64,000 bases of DNA from Prostheceraeus crozeri. Its lineage: Eukaryota; Platyhelminthes; Polycladida; Euryleptidae. The notes beneath the pieces were generated by a model, which was not told the origin of the DNA, ran no database searches, and was given only the letters and a program-made list of their open reading frames with translations. Where the stretch lies: assembly GCA_907163375.1 (NCBI GenBank), contig CAJQUW010011509.1:124001-188000 (forward strand). The letters are read 5' to 3'. Every line of letters begins with the position of its first letter. The stretch's first letter is position 1. This document shows, in pieces, positions 11,347 through 22,216 of the stretch. Position numbers and translations under genes: made by a program.

Positions 11347-13436
11347 CAGTGGTGGGCAACGCGTGGCCCGCCACCGCTTTTCATGTCAAAAGTGGCCCGT
11401 GGACATTATTTGAATCGATTATGTGAAAATGAATCCGCCTTCGACCTTAGGGAGGTGCATCTATGGGTGAGGGATCCTCTTTAGAATTTGCAAAACCATT
11501 CATTGACAACTAAATGAGCAATATGATGTCTCAAAAAAACAAAAATTCACATTCTAATTATCCAACTATGCTCCTTTCGGAATGAATATCTTCTCATATA
11601 AGCGCAAAATGGTCATCACCTGTGCGAGTTCATGCTAGGTCACATAGTATTCGCTGCCCTGCTGAGCATGTTTTTTCTGCGTAATAAACCACGCCTCAAT
11701 AAACCTAGAAATATGCTATATTAATTAGACCATGACTACGAATGGAGGAATCCAACCGCAAATGTTTGACAGGCCAACATTTTTTCAAATATTCTTGCTG
11801 AATTTCATTTTTAGACTACTACACTGATATGTAATTCGTATACTCGATTGGCATTAGCACACGGCTACCACTTGTGGAGCCCATGCACGGCTTTTGAAAG
11901 CCGTACATGTTTGGGTGACACATGTAGCCGTGTGCACATGTAGCATGATCAATAATTGTAGCAAAATCAATTTTATCTTGTACGGCTTCCACTCGGATAG
12001 TTGCATTGCACTTGCAGACCGTTGTTTATCGATGAAATAAGGTAATGTCGGCCAAATCACCAAAAAAATCAAATTACCATTTAATTACACAAAGGAAAAG
12101 CTTCCGTAATTTGTTATAGGCCTATTCGCTCTTCAATGCTCACATGAATTGTAGAAAGTAAATTGTCATTCCTTAAGATTAAACAAATTAGTTGCGTGCA
12201 ATACTTGCGTGCAGTACACTGTAAATCGCTCAATACCAATTACATACGAAGGATGCATACCAAAATATTTTTTGGCATATTTCTGTATTCTCTTGGTATA
12301 TATTTGTATGCTTTTCGTATGTTATTTCAGATGTGGCATGCTTTGCATACTAAAGCCATACTAGCACAATGTTAGAAGAAAGCATAAATCATGTCCAATG
12401 TATCTTGATTTCAGGCCTTTTGTCAATAAAGATCACACTAATGTTACTACTGTTCTGCAAGTAGTGAGATAATGACATTCAAGAGTCATTCTTTCAATAC
12501 TGAATTCGATTTTAATACACGCAAGTCTATGTCATTTCATGAATAATCAATAAGATTTCAACCATCAACAATTATGCATTATGTAATTTTGAAATTAAGC
12601 ATATTATCAATCCGAAATAAAAACACATTATAATTCATGAACGCAAAAAATAGTCATGTTTGAGATATATAAGTCAACATGATTTCACTAAAGATATCGT
12701 TTAAAGGAAATGATGTTTATCAACTTGGGTCATAAAGTAGAGTTAAATAAACGTCCTGTTAATGTTGCTAGACAAGTAGCATCGACCGCATAGCCGTGGA
12801 GCATAAAATTCACAATAAATCTAATGTACTCAAATATCACTCTATCAAACAAAAAATATTCACCACCTGTATTACCGAAAAAAGTTATTTGACAGTAGTG
12901 TGTAATACATACATTTTTTTGCGATGTGACTTAAAGCTGCACATACCAAATGGATACCAGAGGCATACGAATAAGGATGAATTTCCATCGTGTCTCGTAT
13001 ATAAAACATACCAACAATTCGTATTTCAGGGTAAAACAGCCAATCACAGATAGAATAGTTCGTATCGCTACATACCAATCACATGCTAAAGTAAGTGAGA
13101 TGTGGTATGAAAAACATACCAGATCTCTGTAGACATACCAGAATCTCGTATCAGATGTTAGTTTCAAATTGTATGTAATTTTGGTATATGTTTGTATGTA
13201 ATTTTCGTATCCAGCGATTTACAGTGTACAGTGTCTTTAGCGTACATATAAAATTTTGTTATTTAGTACGACCACTATGTATGCACGAATGGTACAACAG
13301 CCCATATGTGCACTTAAATGTACGGAATACAGGAATATTAAGCCTATACTACTGCCTTTTTAAAATTGGTGGCCCGCGAGCCCTTTCGCGGGTCAGTCCT
13401 TGTGGGCCGCTGTCCCAACTTGGTTGCCCACCAATG
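11347..13436. mobile_element. Non-autonomous hAT element with perfect 8-bp TSD, host of a nested insertion
   Basis: Starts CAGTGGTGGGCAAC and ends TTGCCCACCAATG, imperfect inverted repeats of the classic hAT CAGnGGTGGGCAA type. It is flanked by identical 8-bp duplications GAATAGAC at 11339-11346 and 13437-13444. Just inside the ends are GTGGCCCG and its inverse GGTGGCCC/GTGGGCCGC. The element is 2090 bp now, but 12215-13228 is a later insertion of the ~1-kb TA element, leaving ~1.07 kb of original sequence without a transposase. Around 11862-11935 the interior also holds short inverted repeats (CACACGGCTAC and GTAGCCGTGTG). Confidence 0.85.
12215..13228. mobile_element. Non-autonomous TA-flanked DNA transposon, copy 2 (nested, inverted)
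   Basis: Begins TACACTGTAAATCGCT and ends AGCGATTTACAGTGTA, as copy 1 at 5650-6647. Its left end (CAATACCAATTACATACGAA) matches the right end of copy 1 on the other strand, so the two copies are inverted with respect to each other. The interiors match over most of their length with small indels. No transposase ORF is present. It interrupts the hAT element at 11347-13436 and is therefore the younger of the two. Confidence 0.8.
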
Positions 13437-13444
13437 GAATAGAC

Positions 13445-14227
13445 CTATATCTTCCTTCTATATACTTGTATATGTGTGTTTTATATTCAGCATTGGAATC
13501 TACTATACTTAATCGATATTTAGCCATAGTCCTATAATTTCTAACCTTATTATAGGTTTTATCAAAGTTAACTTATGCTTCATTTCATCAGGCACATGTA
13601 GATTTATCGGTCATGTTTGTAATACTTCACAGGCCTGCATGAATTTTCACTTTTTTAGTCTATGTCAAATTGATGTCAAATGCAGTTTGGATTTGATATT
13701 GATGTCACGATTACAATAGTGCAATAGTGTAGTGCTAGGAAGATTTTGCCCTATTCATTTATTTTCAATAGTCTACATGTCTATGGTTAAGCATTGCATG
13801 AATAGACCACTGTCCTGTTTTGCAATACCGTTCCAGTAAAGTGAGCTACTGGACCGTTTTTCAAAGACGCCAGTGAATTTTGCAGTGACGCGCGCCATTT
13901 CTTTAACTCAACTCAGCGTGAGTCACCGTGTGTGTCGAATGAACGCCAGTTACTGCCCTAGCGTAAAATAGGCTTAAGTATAGTATTACCAAAAAATCAA
14001 GCAGCTTGCCATCTACAAATGGCATGAAAAATATGTTTGATTATCACTCATAGCATTGGAAATAAGAGAAACAGGTTATTTTATATGAATAGCAACTGTT
14101 AAAATAGTTATTTTTCCTTGTGTGAATTGATGGTGTCTTCTCATTTCGCATAATATCAACTTGTATAACTGATTTTATCCCTGTTTCGTGTCGCATAATA
14201 CCAACTTGCATAACCATAGCAGACGAC
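13445..14227. other. Intergenic, nothing recognised
   Basis: No ORF with motifs; the sequence leads into the 5'-truncated LINE fragment. Confidence 0.4.
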
Positions 14228-15424
14228 TTGCCTTTGTCAAAAACCTCACCACCAAATATTAATGATGTGCGACCAATCTCGTTGCTACCTAATCCTGAGC
14301 GGTTGTTTGAGAAAATATTCGACAAACGATTGGGTGAAGAATTCCTGTCAAGATTCGACACAAGAAATGGAAAATTTCATTACAAATCACATTCAGTATC
14401 GAACATCCAAGGCTTGTCTTGCTTTGACCGTAGACATGATGAAGGGTTTTGAACGTGTGCCCCATGAAATCTTATTGAGGAAGATGAAGGATGACGGCTT
14501 TCCTGACTTCGTGATGATTTTTATCAATGATTATCTAGAATCAAGACGGATAAGAATAAAGTGGCGGCAAAATTACAGCTCGTTTACAACAGTCGACAGC
14601 GGTGTCCCACAGGGTTCTTCGCTAGGTCCCGTGCTGTTTGGATACTTCATGGCGGACATGTGTCTCAGGCCAGGTGAGGACACTCTCTTGATTAAATATG
14701 CAGATGACCTCTTCTTGCTTAGAGTAATTTCCATCTCTGCAATACGATCTCCAGTTGATGATGCATTTCAAGAAGTTGCTCGATGGACCGCGAAAAATCG
14801 AATGTCGATAAATGAGAGGAAGTGCCGTCAAATGTTTGTCTCTGCCACTGGGTCTTTTGATGGATCACTTTTTAAGATGGTCGGCATACCTGTCGAGAGA
14901 CATTTGCGCATCCTAGGCATAGACTTTGACCCTAAGTTGCAATGGAAAACTCATATCCATGGAGTGTGTAAGAGAGCTGCGTCGAAGATTTTCGTAATAA
15001 GACAGTTGAAAAACTATTTATCAAAGGAAGACCTAGTTTTAATATATATGAAAGTTGTGTGAGGTCCATATCAGAGCATGCTGCTCCTTTGTTCGCAGGT
15101 CTTGACAAAGAGTGAGAAGAACTCTTAGAGAGAATTCAAAATCGATGCCACTCTACAATATGTTCTCGTAGTTCCAGAATTTGTGAATGCTCCATGTTCA
15201 TTCCTCTATCATATCGACGTAAGGTATTGGCTTTTCGATTATTCAATCAGCTGGTCAATGATGAACTTCATTCTTTACACCATCTTTCTTTGCCGATTAT
15301 GAACTATTTCCAAAAATTTCAACTGCCGGTTATTGTCTCAGCAATGCGCACAAGATCTTTCATCATTTCGATGTCAATGATGGACTTAAACTTTAATTTT
15401 TTCTCTGAATTACCTGTTTGTTAA
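14228..15424 (+). pseudogene. LINE reverse transcriptase remnant (CR1/jockey-like)
   Basis: RT motifs appear in order but in three frames. 14258-14330: NDVRPISLLPNPERLFEKIF (RT motif 1). From 14420 in a second frame: LALTVDMMKGFERVPHEILL (motif A region), SGVPQGSSLGPVLFGYFMAD (motif B) and LIKYADDLFLL (motif C, YADD intact). Further on come ILGIDFDPKLQWKTHI and, after a stop at 15060-15062 and a frame change, EHAAPLFAGLDKE (thumb region of LINE RTs). 15194-15424 gives YRRKVLAFRLFNQLVND, the usual LINE C-terminal tail. There is no endonuclease domain upstream, so the copy is 5'-truncated. The clade is an inference; it is not the R2-type element that follows. Confidence 0.75.
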
Positions 15425-15489
15425 GACATTTTGCTTTACACTTTATTTTTCATGACTTGTCTAACTTGCGTTTCCCCACGATTACCATT

Positions 15490-15522
15490 ATTGGGGATTT
15501 TTCTTTGAAATATACTTTCATT
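15490..15522 (+). repeat. 33-nt direct repeat, left target-site copy of the R2-type LINE
   Basis: ATTGGGGATTTTTCTTTG followed by AAATATACTTTCATT recurs at 22363-22395 with one mismatch (T at 15516, G at 22389). The copies bracket the minus-strand LINE. On the inner side of this copy is a run of eight T, the LINE's short 3' poly(A) read on the plus strand, as expected for a target-site duplication. Confidence 0.7.
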
Positions 15523-15595
15523 TTTTTTGGTACACGACGGTAGATATTGTTCTTTTTTCGGCTGGTATCAGTGTTATCACATTGACCTCGGAATC

Positions 15596-18034
15596 CTACC
15601 AGGACTCAGGGAGGTCAAGCGTACGCCTTAGAATGTGGGCACTTCCGAGCAGTGCTACCTTAAGCAACTGAGGTTCATGGTGTTGTCCAGGTACTTGTGA
15701 CAAGTAGTTTCGGAGCTTTGTAGTGTGGACTCCGAGGGCTCCTACTACGATTGGTACTACGTTCGCTGAAATATTCCAAAGTTTCTTCATTTATAGCCGT
15801 AGATCTTGATATTTCTCAATTTTTTCTTTATTGCCAATGTTGTGGTCGTCTGGTACCGCGATATCTATGATCAAGCCCTTGTTCATCTTCTTATCGACGA
15901 GGACATTGTCGGGTCTCCTTGCTGCTATCCTTCTGTCTGTACGGATTTCAAAGTCCCATAGTACTTAAACGTCTTCATTTTCGATCACTGAGGTCGAGCA
16001 GTTCTATGAATTAGTCTTACAACTTCGTTGTGACGCTTTAGGTATTCTGTTGCAGCTAATTTCGGACAAGCTGTTAGTATATGCAACACGATTTCGTCTT
16101 TAGACTTGCACATTCTGCATTTCGCATCAGCTGAAGTCTTCGTTATATATGTCGCGTGAGCTTTGGTATTTAGGGCCTGATCTTGGGCTGCAGTTATTAA
16201 TGCCTCAGTTTCTATTTTCAAATTCACCATCTTCAACCATTCATAGCAAGCTGCTGTTGATGAACTTCTTTCATTTGTCTATTGTACTGACCATGAAGCA
16301 CCTTCTCGTTCCACCTTGTGAGCCTATCCTTTGTTGCCTTCTTTTTCCAATCGTCAAGGTCTCTGGCTTCGGCTTGTACAGACCACCATATTTCACCACC
16401 GCCAGCAGTGGATCGTCACGACTTTTATGTACGCAGTCTGTTAGGCTTCTGTCCTCTCCCTCGATTGTTTCTGCGATGTCTTTCATGCCTCTACCTCCCA
16501 GATCCCGCGGTAGATAGAGGCGATCGACCTCTGCTCTTGGGTGTAGTAGGCCACCGTATATGTTAATTATCTTGCGGGTTTTTCTATTCATTTCACTTAG
16601 CTCTTGCTTAGTCCATCTTATTACTCCTCCGGTATAGCTTATGACCGGTATCGCGTGCGTATTGATGGCCTGGATCTTATTCATTCCATTGAGCTTTGAT
16701 TTCATTATCTTTTTCAGTCTCTTCTTATATTCCGTTTCTGCATTTCGTTCTGTCATCCATATTAACTTGTTGTTGAGGTATTCCCACGTACTTGTAACCT
16801 TCGTCACTAACATCCGGTATGTGGATTTCGCCGGTTTCGAATGCCTCGGTTCTGACTATCTTCCCACGTCGGATAATCAGTCTGGCGCACTTCTCTGTTT
16901 CGAACTTCATCTTGATGTCGTCGCTGAATATCCGCACTGTGTTAATGAGCGTGTTGCTGTCGCTTTCGGTCCTTCCATATAGCTTCAAATCATCCCTATG
17001 CAGCAGATGATTGACTTTGTGGCCATCCTTGAGTATGTACGATTGCTTTGCTTGATGTAGAATCTCGCTAATTGGGTTCATCGCCATACAGAACAAGAGA
17101 GGCGATAGCGAATCTCCTTGAAATATTCCTCTCTTTGCTTCCATTTCACCGATGACCTCCTTCCTGCGAAACATAGTTGTTCTCCAGTGTGTCACTGATT
17201 TCTTGACAAGTTCTTGAATGGCTCCATGTTCTCTATATATCTTCAAGCACCTTAGTATCCACGAGTGCGGTATGGAGTCGAATGCTTTGCAATAATCAAT
17301 CCACGCCATTGATAAGTTGGTGTTGCGTTTCGTGCTGTCACTTGTTATTGTTCGATCGGTGGCAAGCTGTTCTTTGGTACCTCTGCATCTAAGACGTGCT
17401 CCTTTTTGTTCTTGATTCATCATCTTGTTGGCTGTCAGGTGATCGGTTATTTTATTGGCCACTATTCCTGTGAATAATTTCCACATTGTACGGAGACATG
17501 TAATAGGCTTGAAATTATCTGGTGTTGGTGGCTTGTCTTGATCTTTTTGCAGTGTAATGTTCGTCCTTTGACTAGCCATTCTGGCAGCATATCTGGTTGG
17601 TTTAAGATTTGATTTAAGTATACTACAAGTCTCGAATGTAAGCTAGTTAACTTATTTACCCAGAATATTTGTACATTGTCTGCGCCTGGCGCTTTCCAGT
17701 TGGCCATGCTTGCGAGCTTGTACTCCAAATATTTTTCGGAAATCACGATATTTGCTTGACTTTGTATTGCTTCGGATTTACGCTCGATATTATGTAGCCA
17801 TTCAGCCTCTACATTATGTTGTGTTTCTGTTTGCCATACATCTTGCCAGTGTTGTGCAAATTCTTCTTTATTTTTAATTTGCTTTTCGTTTGTTTCATGA
17901 CACTTGAATCGTCTGTACACCTTTAGATTAGTTAAGAATGTCTTATTAATGTGGCATTGCTCATTTATTTCTTTCTGACCTCTACTGGCTGGACTCTGTC
18001 CTTCTTTCAAATGCCTGAGGTACATTTCAGTCAA
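15596..18034 (-). pseudogene. R2-type LINE reverse transcriptase and restriction-like endonuclease
   Basis: Read leftward, the frames join as: 18034-17462 (linker, with ANWKAPGADNVQIFWVNKL); 17579-16725 with FKPITCLRTMWKLFTGIVA (RT1), MAWIDYCKAFDSIPHSWIL (motif A), KRGIFQGDSLSPLLFCMAMN (motif B), and HLLHRDDLKLYGR where YMDD is expected; 16813-16271 (thumb, RWTKQELSEMNRKTRKI); 16236-15985 with CRMC...HILTACPKLA, a CCHC knuckle; then RRPDNVLVDKK and IIDIAVPDD, the PD..D core of the restriction-like endonuclease; and 15790-15596 with VVPIVVGALGVHTTKLRNYL. Such proteins nick the target and prime reverse transcription there. Several frameshifts, and H-R replacing Y-M before the catalytic DD, show that this copy is dead. 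Confidence 0.8.
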
Positions 18035-18345
18035 TAGTGACTCTATTTTTTTTGATAGATACTAATTTTTCTCTACTGTAAATTTAATTTTTCAGACTGT
18101 GCATCTTAAATGTACAGGGCCGCGCTTGGTTGGGTTTGAGCGTCCAGGATTTAGAGGTCGAAACGCGATCGTCCTGACCAAGTTCCTGTTGATGACCTCT
18201 TTAAAAATAGTCAAATAATTTGCATGCATATTTTGAAAATTTTTTTTTCACGTTTTAGCTTAGGGAACTAATATTAATTCTCTTGCACACCTGGTAGATT
18301 ATAGATAGCGTAATTTCATTGAATAACGGGCTAGCCATTTAAGTT

Positions 18346-19262
18346 CAACTATGACGGAAGAAGCCCAGGACTGGTGTTCGTCGTTGTTTATTACGAAGCA
18401 CGAGGCCTTTCAGCCACTGCACGCGGCCATCGTCAGGTGCAAAGTGACAGTAGCTTGCAAGCTATCTGTGTACATGGAATACATCTCATGATCAGACACA
18501 TTAAAATGCAAGGGTTGCGATAATCATGATACATGTACAGAAAGAAAGAAAAAAGGTAATACTGGCTAGAAGTTAAGAGTAGTAAGTAAAAGTAAGATAA
18601 TTGTCAAAAGCAAAGGAAAATCAGACTTCAAAGCATAGAGAGTAGTCTACAAGTGAGATAAACACCATTGGTCACTGAGGCTGTGCTTTGTCTTGTTGAG
18701 GGAGCCGTGATGCTTGGTCCAAATGGCTTCCTTTACTGTTCTCCTCCTCCACTGTGGCTCCTTGTCGACTACCTGTACTTGCTCCACATCCACACGATGG
18801 TCGCTTTCAAATACGTGGCGGGCAATTTCTGACCTGTCGACATCCAACTCACGGATAGCCCGCTGGTGTTCCTTCATTCTTTCTTCCACCGTGCGACCAG
18901 TTTCACCTACATAAGACCAGTTGCAGTCAGAAACTGAGCATGGAATGTGGTAGACGACCCCAAAAGTTTTGGCCTTCTCTGGTCGCTTCCTCACTAAAAC
19001 ATCACCCACAGTTGCAGAAGGTTTGAGAGCAACTCTCACTCCGACCGACATCCTTTAGGACATTGCGCACCTTTTCTGAGATGCCCCTTGTATGTACGGC
19101 AAAGATCCTTGGAGTTACATCCGACTGTTCACTTGCTTGCGGACTGGAGTTCCACCAACCTCTACACTCCGATTGGTCGTAGCCACAACTCATCAGAGAA
19201 TCGAAGACAGCTTTCCTTTCTTCAGGTAGTTTCTCACTGGAGCAGATTTTCGATGCACGACT
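18346..19262 (-). repeat. Left arm of the 917-bp inverted repeat (partner 19848-20764)
   Basis: The arm is the reverse complement of 19848-20764, equal in length and differing at only a few bases seen through the proteins (V/L after GRT, V/M after DHR, T/I after NLY). It holds the PLE thumb, GIY-YIG domain, 3' UTR and hammerhead-like motif. Both arms carry the same frameshift before the GIY-YIG domain, so they derive from one already-mutated template or were homogenised later. Confidence 0.85.
18395..18436 (-). ncRNA. Hammerhead-ribozyme-like motif of the PLE (minus copy)
   Basis: Mirror image of 20674-20715, with the same core and stems; described there. Confidence 0.5.
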
Positions 19263-19847
19263 GGCCAAAGAGCGAACGAGACCCTTGAACGTACTCGTCG
19301 GGTGCGCCGAATCACGGTGAAGGTAGCGTCCAGTGTGCGTTGGCTTCCTGTAGACTGAGAAGATCAAACTTGTGGGGGCCACACTCTATGAGAATGTCGA
19401 GGAAAGGAATTCTCCCATCTTCCTCGCGTTCCATAGTGAACCTGATGGTTGGACAAATACCGTTGAGGAAGGAAAGGAAGTCTTGTAGGCCACTCTCAGA
19501 ACCCGTCCAATAGGCCAATACGTCGTCCACGTATCGAAGCCAGAGGCTTGGGAATTGGACACCATCACTGTTGGCCTTTTCCTTGGCTATAGCCTCGAAA
19601 TGAGCCATGAAGATGTTAGCTGCAACGGGCCCGAGACTTCCACCCATAGCAACGCCGATCAGTTTGAATAAACATACCATCAAAGCTTTTGAAATAGCAT
19701 GAAGTAAGTATGACCTCCAACAAGCTCATGATCTCATCGACAGATAGACGAGTTCTTGTGGCGAGAGTGCGATCATGTGAGAGAAGATTTCGGAAAACAC
19801 TCAAAGTCTCGAAGACAGAAACATTCGTGAAAAGTGCTTCGACATCG
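18647..19847 (-). pseudogene. Penelope-like RT and GIY-YIG endonuclease, 5'-truncated
   Basis: Begins at the junction with LDVEALFTNVSV (RT motif A). A frameshift near 19660 leads to IGVAMGGSLGPVAANIFMA (motif B) and LWLRYVDDVLAYW (YVDD catalytic box). Then IPFLDILIECGPHKFD, a frameshift near 19340, FSVYRKPTHTGRYLHRDSA (thumb), another frameshift near 19040, and GVVYHIPCSVSDC...SYVGETGR...KEHQRAI, a GIY-YIG nuclease with Tyr-Val-Gly in the second strand. This RT plus C-terminal GIY-YIG order defines EN-containing PLEs. The N-terminal domain and RT motifs 1-2 are absent. It is a different family from the array at 34.6-54.6 kb. Confidence 0.85.
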
Positions 19848-20463
19848 AGTCGTGCATCGAAAATCTGCTCCAGTGAGAAACTACCTGAAGAAAGGAAAGC
19901 TGTCTTCGATTCTCTGATGAGTTGTGGCTACGACCAATCGGAATGTAGAGGTTGGTGGAACTCCAGTCCGCAAGCAAGTGAACAGTCGGATGTAACTCCA
20001 AGGATCTTTGCCGTACATACAAGGGGCATCTCAGAAAAGGTGCGCAATGTCCTAAAGGATGTCGGTCGGAGTGAGAGTTGCTCTCAAACCTTCTGCAACT
20101 GTGGGTGATGTTTTAGTGAGGAAGCGACCAGAGAAGGCCAAAACTTTTGGGGTCGTCTACCACATTCCATGCTCAGTTTCTGACTGCAACTGGTCTTATG
20201 TAGGTGAAACTGGTCGCACGTTGGAAGAAAGAATGAAGGAACACCAGCGGGCTATCCGTGAGTTGGATGTCGACAGGTCAGAAATTGCCCGCCACGTATT
20301 TGAAAGCGACCATCGTATGGATGTGGAGCAAGTACAGGTAGTCGACAAGGAGCCACAGTGGAGGAGGAGAACAGTAAAGGAAGCCATTTGGACCAAGCAT
20401 CACGGCTCCCTCAACAAGACAAAGCACAGCCTCAGTGACCAATGGTGTTTATCTCACTTGTAG
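19848..20463 (+). pseudogene. Penelope-like thumb and GIY-YIG region, second truncated copy
   Basis: Starts abruptly at the dimer junction with SRASKICSSEKLPEERKAVF, shifts frame near 20070, and continues to SYVGETGRTLEERMKEHQRA and HHGSLNKTKHSLSDQW before the stop ending at 20463. It has no RT catalytic box. Its open frame extends left of 19848 only by reading the minus copy backwards, so the ORF start at 19710 is not a real start. Confidence 0.8.
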
Positions 20464-20673
20464 ACTACTCTCTATGCTTTGAAGTCTGATTTTCCTTTGC
20501 TTTTGACAATTATCTTACTTTTACTTACTACTCTTAACTTCTAGCCAGTATTACCTTTTTTCTTTCTTTCTGTACATGTATCATGATTATCGCAACCCTT
20601 GCATTTTAATGTGTCTGATCATGAGATGTATTCCATGTACACAGATAGCTTGCAAGCTACTGTCACTTTGCAC

Positions 20674-20715
20674 CTGACGATGGCCGCGTGCAGTGGCTGA
20701 AAGGCCTCGTGCTTC
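20674..20715 (+). ncRNA. Hammerhead-ribozyme-like motif at PLE end
   Basis: CTGACGA (20674-20680) fits the first conserved box CUGANGA. One unpaired U follows, then stem II GGCCGC/GTGGCT with loop GTGCA (two G-U pairs). GAAA (20699-20702) is the second box. Stem III is AGGC/GCTT with loop CTCGT, followed by C20715, the expected cleavage residue, and AATAAA shortly after. Hammerheads in PLE terminal repeats are established. Stem I is weak here (two clear pairs), so activity is uncertain. Confidence 0.55.
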
Positions 20716-21024
20716 GTAATAAACAACGACGAACACCAGTCCTGGGCTTCTTCCGTCATAGTTGGAGATAGCGTAATCCCGCTGTATTAGCTAGATCTGG
20801 TATTTTGATTGGAAATAGACCTGTCCTCTTATCATCTGAATGGGCAGACTGTCAGATAGAATCTTTTCAATATATAAGTAATTTTGAACAGAACGACTTA
20901 CTCGCCAATTCATCACACATATGGAGAGGAGAACCGTAGGTTGTCCTTCTAGTAAGTATTTTCAAATTTTTAGACATTTTAGGATATAAAAATTTTCTTC
21001 TAAATCATAATTTGCACCTAGTCG

Positions 21025-22005
21025 TTAGCTTGTTTTTTCAAATTTTGTTACCTTGACGCACTTTGCTACGTTGAATTCGTACCTCTTGAGACGATGACTG
21101 ATTGCTACCAATCGTTGTTTGGAATCTTCGTATACCTCTTCTATACTTCTTGAATTCATACGGTATTTGTGTATCATGTAAGCTGGAATTCTTCCATTAT
21201 TGTCTTTGGCAGCTCTTAATCGATTGACTTCAGTTCGAAGAGTATTGATTTGATTCTGCAGTCGTTGTTTCCACGGAGGCGTACCAGCCATGTTGCGTTT
21301 CTTGGACGTGAAATGCTCTTCAATTGATTTCGCTGCTGCGTACACCAATGCGTTAAGTTCCGTGATATTTGTAGTTGGGATATGTGCTATCGTAAGGTTG
21401 ACTGTTTCAATCAATTGTCGCGCTGTTGCATCAATGACTATTTTTCGAATGGTCGATCTATTGGCATTATTTGCATACTTCTCCATTGTATTATCTTGTT
21501 CTTCTTGTTCTTCTGCAAGACTTGGCGAGGTGTTCAATGATTCTTGTATTACAAGGTCTTGCGATATTGGACTTGACATGCTGTTCATATCATTCATGGT
21601 CAGTTGGTCGTGATGCAGTTCATTGGCATTCGATTTTCTGTATTCGGATACCCTCTGTATTCGATTTTCAATCTCTTGTATTTCAATGACAGTCAGCAGC
21701 TTATTCTTAACAATAGATCGCTTTTGGTTCAATAGTCCCTGTTCAGTGATAAGGGTGTGCGGGTACCATTGTTTCCATATTTCATGCATTCGTCGTCTAA
21801 ACCCTCGGTCACTTGGTTGGCTCATGAAATAGCACTCCATGACTCGGTCATTGTCGGCATGTGTCCACTTCCGTCTTTGGCGTTGTCGATCTGTTCCAGT
21901 AGCCCTTCCGCTTGAATATCCTGGTTCCCCAACATCCAACGCAGGCTTTGTTAACCCGGGCGACGCCTGTTCCTGTATGGAATCGTTGTTATTTATATGC
22001 TCCAT
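21025..22005 (-). CDS. N-terminal domain of the R2-type LINE protein
   Basis: The open frame begins at ATG 22005 and runs 326 codons. Residues ~45-75 (RKWTHADNDRVMECYFMSQ, then RGFRRRMHEIWKQW) look like the Myb/HTH-type DNA-binding segment at the start of R2-superclade proteins. TEQGLLNQKRSIVKN and a Glu-rich helix follow. Residues ~190-245 give TARQLIETVNLTIAHIP and ALVYAAAKSIEEHF, and then PPWKQRLQNQINTLRTEVNR, a helix that usually precedes the RT. The frame stops at 21025, before the PLE insertion, and the RT lies beyond it (15596-18034). In an intact element this would be one ORF, so the piece is a fragment. Confidence 0.7.
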   Translation of the reverse strand: MEHINNNDSIQEQASPGLTKPALDVGEPGYSSGRATGTDRQRQRRKWTHADNDRVMECYFMSQPSDRGFRRRMHEIWKQWYPHTLITEQGLLNQKRSIVKNKLLTVIEIQEIENRIQRVSEYRKSNANELHHDQLTMNDMNSMSSPISQDLVIQESLNTSPSLAEEQEEQDNTMEKYANNANRSTIRKIVIDATARQLIETVNLTIAHIPTTNITELNALVYAAAKSIEEHFTSKKRNMAGTPPWKQRLQNQINTLRTEVNRLRAAKDNNGRIPAYMIHKYRMNSRSIEEVYEDSKQRLVAISHRLKRYEFNVAKCVKVTKFEKTS

Positions 22006-22109
22006 AATGTTTATGTATGGGTGTTGAGCGAGGACCAGATTATGGAGGAAGCCACTTTTCCCTCCCGAGTATGCACTTATGTGATTCGAGCGTCTGCAGT
22101 CTGGTTAAT

Positions 22110-22165
22110 AGTCAGCGACCTCCACGTAGCTGGATTACATGTGTTTGCCACACACCCGGTCGGCT
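22110..22165 (-). ncRNA. SRP/7SL Alu-domain-like segment, repeat B
   Basis: On the minus strand: CCGGGTGTGTGGC, then ACATGTAATCCAGCTAC, GTGGAGG and TCGCTGA. This follows the order of the 5' Alu domain of SRP RNA (CCGGGCGCGGTGGC, CCTGTAGTCCCAGCTAC, GGGAGGCTGAG). CAGC and GCTG can pair as in the SRP hairpin. A related copy starts 104 nt further right. Similarity was judged by eye only. Confidence 0.5.
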
Positions 22166-22216
22166 GTAAGGATATAGGTGATATTAGAAGATATTTGTTA
22201 AAGTTCTGATCCACTT

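Larger units (their letters stand above)
18303..20777. mobile_element. Head-to-head dimer of a Penelope-like element inside the R2-type LINE
   Basis: Two 5'-truncated PLE copies face away from a junction at 19847/19848. The minus copy runs from 19847 to 18346 and the plus copy from 19848 to 20764. The dimer is flanked by a perfect 12-bp direct repeat AGATAGCGTAAT (18303-18314 and 20766-20777), taken as the target duplication; 32 nt of unexplained sequence (18315-18346) sits between the left repeat and the PLE end. The LINE frame resumes on either side, so the PLE is the younger insertion. Confidence 0.75.
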
